Below are positions 21,597 to 32,829 of a DNA stretch of 64,000 nt, piece after piece (the stretch's first letter is position 1; every line of letters begins with the position of its first letter). The position numbers and the translations under genes were made by a program. The notes beneath the pieces were generated by a model. It searched no databases and was not told where the DNA came from. It was given only the letters and a program-made list of their open reading frames with translations. The stretch comes from Trissonchulus latispiculum (taxonomy: Eukaryota > Nematoda > Enoplea > Enoplida > Ironidae), in NCBI GenBank assembly GCA_030248195.1, contig JASAND010028334.1, forward strand, positions 1 to 64,000. The letters are read 5' to 3'.

Positions 21597-22838
21597 TCAA
21601 AATAGAGTGATCCAAATTTCGTAAAAAATAGCAAAAACTGATTTGCAGAAAGTTTTGCCACCCACTTTTTGGCCTATACAGCGTTTGTTGAAATCTGCTT
21701 TCTGCTCTTCAGTCATTTGGCATTTTCCTTTCCTGCAATCACTCTAAAAATGTAGAACAATAAATTACACATGTGCAATGATGATATGACATGGTTGCTT
21801 GTTTTCTGATACACCTGGTTCCAGCGTCGTAACCCAGTCAGAAGTAGTTCCGCCATTTACTTGAAACCAATATTGTACTTTGAGGTGGTCTCTGAGCAGC
21901 AAGATGTTTGCCTTAGGTCAACTGGACTTTCAGTCCAAGAAGAGATGAGTGCTTCATGCAACTAGCTTGGAGTTGCATGACCAGAGTGCCACATTACTTT
22001 GTATTATAGTCTTGAAAGAACAACATGATTATCTAAATATTGTAGTCAAATTTGAACTTTTTATATTTGTTGTTCCAGCAAATTTACTTTTCATTAACTT
22101 TATTGAGTTATGGATCAAAACTGCCTAAACTGCTTCATTACACATTACCGTCCCAGGGTCCGAAGCCCGCTACAAGGCTTGGGTATAACCCTAGTTACTA
22201 CGCATTGTGGTAAAGCTAAAACGCCACTGAACTTACTATGGTACGTGCCAATTCTGCATCATTTGTGTTCCCCTTCAATATTTCCTCATTCATAGTGGTT
22301 GGAGACCTCACGAGACCATTGCTGTCCTCTATGCAGAGAAGACAAGCAATCGCAGTGGCAATAAGTGAAGCAAGCATTGATACCAATCTTAACGCAACAA
22401 ATGGCTCAGCAAGCGGTTATTTTCCTTTTATGTTGCAGAATTTAATTATTTCAAGTTATCAAACAATGGCTATTTCTTGATAATTCTTTCAGGGTGGTCT
22501 TTTTCAAAGCAAAATTCATTTCTTTGTGCTATGCATGCATTGCATAAAGACATTGGCTGACGGTGCATGCTAAAAGGCTTGGCTGCACTTCAGTAAAATA
22601 ACGTTAAAGAGGCCCCCATAATGTGTGATTTTCAATATCCGTCAAGACGATGTTATTTTTTTATATATCCGCCAGATTTGGGTTGACAGCATGAACCAAA
22701 ATGACAGCAAGCACCAAATTGGTGCAGAACCTACCTGCCACATAAAGACGTAACAATAGTGTGCCTCAGTGAATCCTTTGTTCCTGTGTTCGTATGTGTG
22801 GCATCGTACATCGAAGCCAGGACTGTGTCCCGGAGTCA
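21597..22838 (-). CDS. Two small Cys-containing exons, unknown protein
   Basis: Exon 22838-22735 (acceptor ATTCAG, donor GTAGGT) gives 34 residues containing RCHTYEHRNKGF and HYCYVFMWQ. Exon 21743-21597 (acceptor TTTTTAG) continues in phase 0 with DCRKGKCQMTEEQKADFNKRC and stops at TGA. The two could belong to one minus-strand gene, possibly the missing 5' part of the astacin gene or a separate secreted protein. I recognise no family. Confidence rests only on splice signals and Cys content. Confidence 0.35.
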
Positions 22839-23500
22839 CTGAATTAGGAAAAATCTAAAATAAGGAAAATAAGGAAATTCAAAATAAGAAAAAATTGCTT
22901 CTGAAAAAATAAAGTTGGATGTCGAATTTGTAATTTCAGCAACAGTATTTATACGTAATTAGTTGACATTCCGGTTCTACTGCGTTGACATTATGTGTAC
23001 CATGATTACTGAAACTAACGAATTCTTTACAAGCTTTGCACTTGCATGGGACAGGGAAACCTCGAAAGGCAATTCAGAATTGCAATTTTGACTCAACCCG
23101 TCAGTAGAACTTATATCGCATAAGGTATGCTAATTCTCTTAATCTCTAAATTCTAGCTGCAGTTGCCGAAACTCAACACTTTCTACCAAGAAAAGTGATG
23201 AAAAGTGTGAAAAGTGCTTTCTACTTTCTCTGAGAGTTTCGAGTTTTCTGTCTTTCTTTCTTTTGAGAGTTTTCTGTTTTTTCCTGTTTTGGCAATATAA
23301 CTTTTTTGTTCCTTTTTATCAATCTTTCAGAAAAACTGTGATCCAAGTTTCCCGTATGCCAATAGTCTGAACTATTTCCGATCGGTAACATCTGTATTCT
23401 GCAACGCATTGCATCGACTAACCAGCAGGGTATACTGTGAAACTGTAGGGGAAGCAGGCATAGGAAAGTTTGATAAGCCTGCAATGGGAGTTCAGCTGAT

Positions 23501-23573
23501 GGTCCCGCGGTGTAGTGGTTAGCATGTCTGACTCTAGAGCAGAAGGGCCGTGGTTCGATCCCCGGCGGGACCA
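23501..23573 (+). tRNA. tRNA-like sequence with CUA anticodon, probably a pseudogene or SINE head
   Basis: 73 bases fold as a tRNA: acceptor GGTCCCG pairs perfectly with CGGGACC, the D arm and loop (AGTGGTTA) are normal, and the anticodon loop CTCTAGA puts CTA at 23534-23536, which would read UAG. The B box GGTTCGATCCC is intact. The T stem has two mismatches and the anticodon stem one, and no T-run terminator follows directly, so a tRNA-derived SINE head or decayed tRNA is more likely than a working suppressor. Confidence 0.6.
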
Positions 23574-23579
23574 ATTCTT

Positions 23580-26500
23580 TACTTTCAATGGTGAGTGAAA
23601 AGCTGAACCTCCCTCTTCCGTTCTCTCTTCTAGGTCCTGGTTTCGTGGGTACGAGGGTGCCTGACGCCTCCCGTTCGGGCTTGTCCTTGGTTTCTTCCAG
23701 ATCCGCCAGCCCTGGTAGAAGCGCTACAAAACGTTTAACTGCAAAAACAATCGCCAACTCTTCTTTTTTCTGGTTGGTAGTAGTTTTCTCAGTTACTGAC
23801 AATGTAAAGCAGGAAAATGCAACTGCTTCAATGCAATGCAATGATTGGAGGTATAAAATCATGACGTCGAAGCCAACTGGAGAGATGTCGCGTTCAGGAG
23901 ATAAGGCAAGAAACTATAAAATTTCCTTTTGAAACTTGCCGTTGGATGGTTGTGATTCCACTATATGTGCTTTCCATTTCTAAACTGCTGGAGCTAAACT
24001 GATTGGTCCCATTTTTGCGGAATGTTTGCCTGCGACAGCTCACAATCTGCTCAGGGTAATATCTTATCATGTTTTGCAATTTAGAGTTATTGGGTTGGGT
24101 GGGGTTTCCCAGGTACGCATCTCACGGAATGTGCTAAATGTAGTCTTCATCCACACTTCAACTAAGCATTCTACCTATTAGTATTATACCAACTAGTGGT
24201 TGGTTAAACAACAACAATTCAAACCCAAGATAATTATATTTTGGTTATACTTCTGAAATGCTGAACACTTTCATACAGGAGAGTAGCTACAGATTAAAGA
24301 CCGACTGATAATAGAAAGAATCCCCTCCTCCTGTAGGTACGTTGGCATCGTCAGTCGTCATCCTCTTAATTACGTTGTTCCATTACTACAATTCCCGTTT
24401 ATATTAGCATTCTACATTAGCTATTAGCTACATTTATCTCGACATTATCGAGTCTGAATAGCAGATTGCTAATTCCCCTCCGTACTGCCTCTTTTCGTAG
24501 CCACTATAGCCAACTGTTTCTGCTTGATAACGACTACGTGGGTTTAGGCTTAATGCACCAGCGCAAAGCTAGCTTGCATTGTTGATGAGTAGGCAGGAAT
24601 TGTACTGACACCAGTAGGACTTGGTTCACTTATTAATATGAGCAAATCGCATTATTGGGTATCATCATTGTTCACTGATCCTTTGGTTACTAGGGATGAA
24701 TATAAAGAGGGAGACTCGTGTAATCCTATTGTAGTTCCAGTTTATGATACGGCTGATGTATAGCCTTGACAACCCGAGATCACCTTTATTGCTCTCTGGC
24801 TCGCTCTCTCTCTAAAGCTGGTTTCATACGCAGGTAGACGACCCCATACAACTCTTTGCCGACTACTTTTATTTTGTTCATTAGGTAAGTGTACCATTTA
24901 TTTAAACTTGGGGTTTACCATAGAATCATTTGGCTTTGTTTCATATTTATGGTATACAGTATGTGATATATGCTTTGGAGGTTGTTTTGATAAGCCAGGA
25001 GGAACGTGATTAACCCAAAACTGCTTTTAGTTGGAATTGCGTTGAATGTTGGTACTGACGTCGGAACTTTGAAGGTTGATACTGACGTCCTTTCGCAATT
25101 TCTTGGTTTATGACATCCTTCCATAATTTCTTTGTTTATAAGATTCAGGATTACACGATCGTTCAATAGTCTTGTCGGACTTATGGGGGGTCGCATTTTG
25201 TCAATTTTTCGACCATCTCCGATTCCATTCCTTTTTACATATAACAGTACAGCTATCTGCAATATTGCAAGTCAGAGAATTTTGGAAAATCTACCGTTTT
25301 TGAACTATGAAAACAGGACCTACAGTTTTCTGTTTTTATTATGAAACGACTGGCAGAAGATAAATAGCTTTCGTTTGGTGCAGACATGAAATCGGGTTAC
25401 TATTCACTGACCCAATAACCCGGCATTTTTGAAAATTCTGGGGGATTTGGGCAAAAATCCGGAAAAATCCGCTTTCCCCCCAGAATTTCCCCCTCCTGCA
25501 CATGTCTGATAATAATGCTCACTTTTCCCTCAGTACCGCACATCTCTTGCTTTTGCTATAAAGAGCAGTGCCAGACCCATTACATAATATTATTAATAAT
25601 AATAATAAAACATAATAATACTGCTGGGACCTGTGCAATGCAATGCAAATGCTTTACATAATATTTTAGTCTAGTCTTTACCTGTTATGAATAGTCATCA
25701 ACTTTTAATACAAATATTTGTACTACCATTTGCTTTAGTATAAAATTAGTTGCTTCAAAAATTTGCAAAAACCTTACGTTTGAAAAAAAAACTGCTCACG
25801 TAATGATTAGATTAAGGTTAAAATTAATTGCGTTGAGTGAGCTAAATCTTTACCCTTTTTGAGGTGACTCATCCCAGGTTATTCCATCGTGGAAACGGTG
25901 CATGATACAATAGATAGACAACAGCTCCGTAGGAAGTCCGCGCTCTCCAAAAAGGTCTGCGTTAAATTTCCATGTAGGATATCTTCAACCTCATTGGTAT
26001 TGCAGCGTACAGCGTTTTCTAGTCAACTACTGTTTAGGAATTTGCAGGAAACGCGATGCCACCCAGCAACCGGATAGTGTCCCGTCAGTTGTTCATACAC
26101 TGAAAATAGTTCACTTTTAGCTAATTAGTGGCGACCTCAGTCTCGATAGTGCTGTCACTTTTCCCGCTATTAACCTTCAGGGTCTTTATAAATCCATAGA
26201 TCCAACCCAAGGCTGTGGCGCTATCCATTTGTTCCGTTTCTGATCCATTTCTAGATTGGTCGTGATGTAGCTGTCGATACCGGCAGTGCCGTCGCCATCC
26301 ATGGACAGTACTTCTTCAGAATTGTACCCTTGATATTAGGTGCAATACCTAAACCAAACCCCCATCCTGATGACATAGGGCTTTCGGTTGACTCTGACTA
26401 CTTGGTAGGGAAACAAATGCTTGCCTTTGCCTTGCCTTGCTTTTCTCAAGTCCGATATTTCCACCTGAGTTTCTTTCGCACACCGTGGTCTCAGCTTTTC

Positions 26501-28160
26501 GGGACAAGCTGCCTTTCTAGGGGATGAGTATTCAGCTCACAACAATCCAACGCACATGTCCGTTTCTTGGCTCATCCTTGGTCGTGACAGCAGTCAACCC
26601 CTTAATTTCACCGGGTCTTCTTGGGTTACGTTAGGCATGCTCCCCCAGCTAGCTGTCTTGAATCCATTTCTTTACATCTTCGTTGAAGCGATTTCGGACT
26701 CCTGGATCCATTCCTCACTCATCCTGTCTATTCTTATGGCAATCTGTGGGCTTATCTAGCCAATGCAACTTCACCATACAGAACTTAGTCGCTGAACGGG
26801 GCTTCAAAATCTAAGTCACAGACAAGCAAATCCTAGTTTATTGCCTCTTCTTTCTTTCCTTTATCTTCAGATACTGCTCCAGGATAGGGTGGAGGAATCT
26901 GCATTGTTTCTTCTTCAAATATCTTGACACCACCACACAATTTGACAAAGACAATTTACAGGAATATATAGGTCAATGCCTGGTAAAAGGGTATTCAACA
27001 AAACTAAGAGTGAGGGCTAACCTCAAGGGACGGGTTTACCTTTCCCAGGGGCATGACCATAGCTTTACGGGTCCCTGAAAATTGGAACCCTCCCACATTC
27101 AGGGGTAATCAATGTTTCACCATGTATCCTACCGCGGACTGAATCCCATCCGTCTGGCTGCCAAAACTGACGCCATTTTATTTTATTTTTATTTTTATAT
27201 GTTTTATTGTTTGAGTCCACAGCTTCTCCTGAGCACAGGGAAGATGTTCACGGGCGTTATAAATTTGACCATCAATTTCTTTTTATTAAGGTCTCAGCAC
27301 ATGTCTGCTGTTGGAGCAGAGGTTTCGATTTACATTTTACGCGGACGCACTTTAAATTATCGGGCATGAGATTAGTTTTGAGTTGGTCGGTCACTGCAGT
27401 AGAATTAGAGTAGACGGTTGTGCTGTATTGCTGAGTTGCTGTTTTGGATATTAGTCAGCAAGCTGATAGGCTTAAGTTTAAATACAACACCTTAAGGTAG
27501 GATAAAATTTGACACTAGGCTTAGGGGGTGAAAAAGGTCCCCCCTGGGTCTTTTGTCAATATATTATTATATGGTTAACTAATAATTTCTAAAAATATAA
27601 CTAATTTAGGTTTGTTTCACTAACACAGAAATGTGGAAATAGTAAACGCTCTTCATTATGTTGATCAGATGTGAGAAGGTAGCTGATAGTAGCTGTTGGT
27701 GGCCGCCAACACGACATTTGGGACCCTACGGGTCCATGAATATAGTATTATCTTGACTTTGAAATTTCAGTTGTTCAACTCAAACTTGTCAGTAGTGGCC
27801 AGACGGCCACATAATATAATTGCTGTGCTTTCCCCTCCCTGGATATAATTTCTAATTGTGTTATCCAAGATTTGCAAGGAGTTGACCGTGCTTTGGGGGA
27901 AACCCCTATCTGATGAACACAATGCGCTGAAAGCAGCGTTGCCATTCCTGCACCGACAGTACCCTTGACTCCTCGGATAGTTGCATGCAGCAATTATTCA
28001 GTGCCGCATCTGGGCCCCAACCCGGTAAGGTAGAAAGTTGGATCTGGCACTACCCCAACAAGCGAAAGCGACTGGGGTGTGGCAGTAAGCAAAAAACCTT
28101 TTCAGTTTGCTTCAAAACTAAATCATTAACATCTAACGGTTAACTATATTTATTTGTATC
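23580..28160. other. Intergenic region without supported genes
   Basis: Contains a GC-richer segment at 23590-23720 that may be the body of a tRNA-derived SINE, a repeat fragment at 25400-25515 (CCGGATTTTTCC words, ending CCTCCTGCACATGTCTG, also at 2893) and AT-rich sequence. Open frames at 26330-26760 and 27112-27413 have no recognisable features. A 3' splice acceptor at about 28168 implies that a 5' untranslated exon of the neuropeptide gene lies somewhere here. Confidence 0.4.
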
Positions 28161-28168
28161 TGATTTAG

Positions 28169-28703
28169 ATTGATCCCGCCAGTTCATTATCCCAATTCTA
28201 ACATGCACTCAGTCCAAATTTTCATCGTTCTACTAATAGTGGGTATTCAGCTCATATGCGCCCAGGAAAAGCGATTTTATGACTGGGACAAAACCAAAAA
28301 GGAAGGCAGAAATTCCAAGCTATTTCAGTCCTATGGGTGGACTGGAAAGCGGAGCGGAGATGATTTCAAGCGAAATCGTGCCTATGCCTGGATGGGAAAG
28401 AGGTCTGGCGAATCCTCAGGAGAGCAAGAGTTCGGCGACGAGGGTATCTATCTACAGGTCCCTGAGGCTGACAAGCGGGCAGGCAAGTTCTACTCCTGGC
28501 ACGGGAAAAGAAGCGATTCCGCCGAGCCTGTTTACTGGGAAACGGATGAGGATAAGCGGGCTGGGAAATTCTACTCTTGGCACGGCAAGCGGTCTTCTTC
28601 GCTGGAGGAGCCAGAGGAGAAGCGACGCTTCTTTCATATGGATGCAGCAGCGCAGCCACAGCCAGTGGAAGAGAAGCGGTTTTATTCATGGTCTCAGAAT
28701 TAG
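28169..28703 (+). CDS. Prepropeptide for amidated Y-x-W-x neuropeptides
   Basis: The exon follows a clear acceptor (TCTGATTTAG). I choose the Met at 28203 because it starts a good signal peptide (MHSVQIFIVLLIVGIQLICA). After it, dibasic KR sites release peptides. Four carry the amidation signal GKR: one ending SYGWT, one ending AYAWM and two identical AGKFYSWH copies. Related unamidated pieces lie at both ends (FYDWD near the N-terminus, FYSWSQN at the C-terminus). Acidic spacers rich in S, E and D separate them. The common core is aromatic or small residue-Y-x-W-x-amide. FYSWH-amide matches the FxxWx-amide pattern of kinins such as lymnokinin, but the other copies lack the Phe, so orthology is uncertain. 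The protein should enter the secretory pathway and be processed by prohormone convertase, carboxypeptidase and amidating enzyme. Stop is TAG at 28701. Confidence 0.9.
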
Positions 28704-28709
28704 ACTGAA

Positions 28710-29170
28710 ACGTACAGAGTTACTAAAGACGAATCATTGACACTGCATGCGTCGTAGTTAATTTGTGCCTTCTGGCTGAAAGTTTGTATAAAGTAAATCG
28801 TATGAATAGTTTCTTAACATATCCGCATGGGTTAGTTACCACAACACGTCATAAAAACCAAGAAAGCTGCGATTTAGTAAGAAAACAAAAATTAAATTTT
28901 AGTGGAAAAGGGCCCTCTGTGTTTGTTTCTGCGTATTAATCAGAGATAAATTCTAGTTTATTATCTATACGATAACTTTTTGATATATAATCCTAGTCTG
29001 TTTTTCCAACGTTCCTGTCTGAGTACCCGGCCTAACCTCCGATTCCTTTCTGCAGCCAATCTTTTTCCCCTTTTGCCAGGGGTGTAGTAGACTTCCGCCA
29101 TCCTAGTCGCTGTTGATCTGCGGGGGGCGACCTATGTTGGCAGGCACAGCATAGATTGCCCGGGTTCGAC
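28710..29170. other. 3' flank of the neuropeptide gene
   Basis: AT-rich, no AATAAA close to the stop. No gene is seen before the minus-strand exon at 29175. Confidence 0.4.
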
Positions 29171-29174
29171 TTAC

Positions 29175-29310
29175 CGTACGTCAGAGCTGTTTGGGGGTCA
29201 AGTTTTCTATCCTTGATCTTGGCCCCTCCGTCTCTTGTCCATCTTTCATAACGAACCGCGGGGGGCAGCATTCCATAGGCCTCAATGAGTGCCTGACAAA
29301 TGCTGAGCAC
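29175..29310 (-). CDS. Isolated internal exon, unidentified protein
   Basis: 136-bp open exon between acceptor TGTCCAG and donor GTAAGT, in GC-richer sequence than its surroundings. The frame gives 45 residues including LSICQALIEAYGMLPPAVRY and ERWTRDGGAKIKDRKLDPQ, a composition typical of a conserved globular protein. I do not recognise the family. Neighbouring exons were not found, so the gene probably extends over large introns, with the neuropeptide gene in its 3' direction on the opposite strand. Confidence 0.5.
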
Positions 29311-29329
29311 CTGGACAAAAAAATTAAAT

Positions 29330-30590
29330 TTTCATGTCGTGATTCAGTTGAGTGAGTCTAAGACGGATCAAAGTTAATCTAGTGTGGAACATTTCCTTGA
29401 TTTTATTCAAATTTATATAAAAGTGAGTGCTAACTTTACAATCAACCTAAATTCTACTTTCCTTTACTTTACTTCCTTTACTTTCTAATTCTACTTTACT
29501 AATGGCCAAGGCCGCATATAGCTACTTTTTTAATTCTTCAAATTTGGGCTCGCAATCATTCCATTCCAGGGATTCCATGTTCCCACATGTCCAGACTTTG
29601 GGGGTTGGTTTTGAGGGTTCGCCCCCCCCCCTGGCTAGGTATATTTTTGGCTGCTAACATTGGCGTTATCTCACCGCTGAGCTTAAATTCTAATTTAGAA
29701 ATGGGAAGAATCAAATGCACCGTTTAATCGCTTTTAAAGAAAATGCAGCTCAAATAGAAATTGTATTTGTATCGAAACAGTACTGTAGCGTATGCAGATG
29801 CAGCAGTTGTGTACTTCACATCGGTTTTTACTTGGGTCATTTGGTGAATTCGGTGGATTCACGAAATCATTTTGTGCAGACTTGTTCATACCACAATCTC
29901 TACTCCTTCAAAGCTCACCGTGATAATGTGAACTAGTAACCTTATGTTAATATTTTGAGTCTCGTCTTATATACTTGAAGTGGCAAACTTTTAAATTTAA
30001 TATGCCCCTGTTTGCCACTCAGTGAGCTAACTGCTAGCCCTAACTTTGTTAATTCAGAGCCAGTTAATTAATTCATAATTATAATAATAATTAATTAATT
30101 AATTGATAATTAATTAATTAATAATTATAATAATTTAACATTTAAGTAATTGTAAACCTGCTGCGCTGCTAATTATTTTATAAGGAGCTCCAATTTGCTT
30201 AGTACAGAAAATCGTAGCCAATCGCTCAATCGTAGCCACAACTATATTTAGTTAAGAAATAAATTATGCACAGAAAGCCATGCAAATGTGTAGTTTTATT
30301 GCCAAGATACATGCTAAGATCGCTAAGAGTACAGGAAGCTCGGAATTTTGAATTTTCCTTGCCGAAAACTAGAAAATAAACTTCGTGAAAACTTTTATGT
30401 CTGGTGGCAAAATCTTCAAAATTCTCAAAATAACATTCTAAATTTGAGAACCCAAACTACAACAAATTAGCGAAGTTTCTGTTCAGAAATATTTCTTAAA
30501 CTACGACTTCAAATTTTCTATTTGGATACTATTAGCAACATTTGTGGTGGGCCGAATTGATGCAACATTATGGGAATTATTCACCGTGCC
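29330..30590. other. Intergenic, with TTAA-rich tract and repeat copy
   Basis: Nothing coding is supported. A tract of TAATTAATT words lies at 30060-30135, followed at 30146-30195 by a second copy of the repeat seen at 21074. Confidence 0.45.
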
Positions 30591-30614
30591 AAATGCACTT
30601 ATATACATCATCTG

Positions 30615-30835
30615 CGCATGCGTTTCAGTGCGCTCCCACGCTGTACATTTTCTAACACGATGCGCGCACACGCAGTACATTTTCCAATGCGCGCCCGCGG
30701 TGTACATTTTCTAACTCAGTGCGCGTACACGCAGTACACTTTCCAATGCGCGCCCACGGTGTACATTTTCTAACTCAGTGCGTGTACACGCAGTACACTT
30801 TCCAATGCGCGCCCACGGTGTACACTTTCTAAATA
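30615..30835. repeat. 59-bp tandem repeat, GCGC and GTACA words
   Basis: Units starting at 30689, 30748 and 30807, with a degenerate one before, have an exact 59-bp spacing. Each contains GCGCGCCC-CGGTGTACATTTTC and CACGCAGTACA. The same words occur in inverted orientation at 32500-32610, so the two arrays are probably the ends of one element of about 2 kb. Confidence 0.75.
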
Positions 30836-31255
30836 CGCGTCCGGGCTAGACCGATTGCAAGAGCGTACCGAGCTTCGGGCCGAGCCGACCAAAATTTAGT
30901 ACTTCTCTTTGGTAATCCTCTGTCAGTTTACACGTTTGCTATACAGGCCTGCCATTTGTAAATGCTGTCATGATGTCGTTAGAAATGGTTACCAGGATTT
31001 TTTGGCCATATCTTGGTGACTGCTACGAAACAAAAGGGTAAATTACCTATAAATAGGGGGTTGGCAGGCAGTGCACGAATCTTATAATTACTTACTTTAG
31101 CTCTAAATTTAATGTAGTTGTAGGTCGATATATAAAAGGAGTGATTGTCAATTTTCTAGTAAGAGTGGGGGGGGGGTGTTTTGTGTAGAAAATTAGCGAC
31201 GGTGACACAATTTGAATTTATTTTACACGAAGGTCGCTGATGTCTTGGTAACAGT

Positions 31256-31918
31256 TAGAGATGAGCATTTCGGCCCGTCGGCCCGGTCCGACTTGGTCTT
31301 TCCTTCCACTTGAACACTCCCATAACTGTGATTTTACTAAAAATCAAGTTGCAGCACTTTAAAAATGAAAGAATTCATTTGAAAGTTTACATTAATCCTA
31401 AGTTTTGAAATTAGCTTTAGTTATTTTCCGGGGGCGTGGAGGGAATTCATCGGCGAAATTTTCCAGGGGTGAATTTTTCTATTGGAAAAAATGTCACCGT
31501 GGCATTGACGGCATAGCCGTTCGCATTGTGATTTGATATTTGTTATTTGAAAGAATTTATTCTGAAAGTTAGTCGACAATTTCTTGATTTTTGTTTTTAA
31601 ATATTTCCCGCGGGCCGGGCTGGGCCGGGCCGACCTCCATTAGTTAGCGGGCCGGGTCGAGAAATTTTTTAACTGCAGGCCGGAGTGGGCCGAAACGGGC
31701 CGGATCAACTCTAGAAAATGTTCTAAAATCACTAAAGTTAGCTACACATTTACTGATTCTGGTTATTTTATAGCATTTCGTTGCACAATTTAGCCTCTCC
31801 ATCTTGCATTGCAGCTTTTGAAATAATATTTTTAGTAAAATTTTGGAATTTTTTTGGCGGGTCGGGCTGGGCCGAATTTTGGAACTGGCCCGGCCGGGCC
31901 GAAAAATTTTCATCTCTA
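31256..31918. mobile_element. Nested hAT-like element with exact 8-bp target duplication
   Basis: Ends TAGAGATGAGCATTTCGGCCCG and, as reverse complement, TAGAGATGAAAATTTTTCGG form the terminal repeats. GTAACAGT flanks it at 31248-31255 and 31919-31926, a perfect 8-bp duplication. Both ends are crowded with GGCCCG / CGGGCC words. No transposase is encoded. It sits inside the larger element delimited by the arrays at 30615 and 32500. Confidence 0.82.
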
Positions 31919-32429
31919 GTAACAGTGTCAGAAGGTGTGAGGGTGTTTAAAAAGTTTAAAAAGTGCATTGACCTAAAACACGTCTATTTTCACCCTCGTT
32001 ACAATTTTTTAACATATATGCAGGAAAGTGTTAAGCTACACTATAAATGCAATTTCTGCCGATTTTTGCAGTTTGTTAACAAAAAACAACGATTCTTAAA
32101 CAAAAATCAATTGATTGGACTATTTGGTGTTGGACTTTTTTACAAATAGCGGTTTGAAGTTTAAACTTCCGGCGATGCCGAAAATTTTTTAACTTCTAGC
32201 GTCAAATTTTATATTTCGCCATTTTTTATACCCCCTGTGCGAGCTAACTCGGACACCAACGCCGAGAGGAAATTCCCCATTTTCCTTGGTTTAGGTATGG
32301 TAGTGCCCGTTTTTTAGTCGAAAGCCTGTTGTAGTGAGCAAAGCTACCTATTTCTTGTAATTTTGACATTCTTTATAAGAACGTTCAAAAATTAACCGAT
32401 CTCGGTTCTATGCGTGTCAGGGGACGTCG

Positions 32430-32610
32430 ACCCATATCTAGAGTTTGAGGCCGGCCGCCGGCCGGACGATCGCCGGCCGGCCCGGCCGCGTATTTATAAA
32501 ATGTACAGTTGGTTCGCGCAGCAAGAAAGTGTACAGCGTATTCGCGCACACTTTCAAAATGTACATGCGTTTCGCGCAACAGGAAAATGTACAGCGTTTT
32601 CGCGGCGGGC
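32430..32610. repeat. CCGGCC palindromic block and inverted partner of the 59-bp array
   Basis: 32447-32490 is made of CCGGC/GCCGG palindromic words. 32500-32605 holds GTACAG-GCGTTTTCGCGC units complementary to those at 30615-30835. Confidence 0.6.
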
Positions 32611-32829
32611 AATTCATATGCCCACAAAAATGCTCAGGGAATACTTTGAAAATGCTGAAAATGCTGTGTAGGCCTATAAATGCTCTACACCAATCAAAAA
32701 AATGATAAAACAAAATCAAAATGCTGTATTCAACAAAAACAGATACAACACATACGTTTCATACAGCTTTAAAGCAATCAGGAAAACCGAACTACTCAGC
32801 AAATATTTATTCCATCTCTCTTCATACTA

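Noticed and set aside
22219..22480. Plus-strand open frame near a low-complexity-free stretch
   Set aside because: No start context, splice sites or motif that would support it.
23221..23862. 213-codon minus-strand frame
   Set aside because: It includes the antisense of the tRNA-like sequence and a probable SINE body; no domain or splice support.
30615..30835. CRISPR-like array
   Set aside because: Units are contiguous 59-bp tandem repeats without unique spacers, in an intron-bearing eukaryotic genome.
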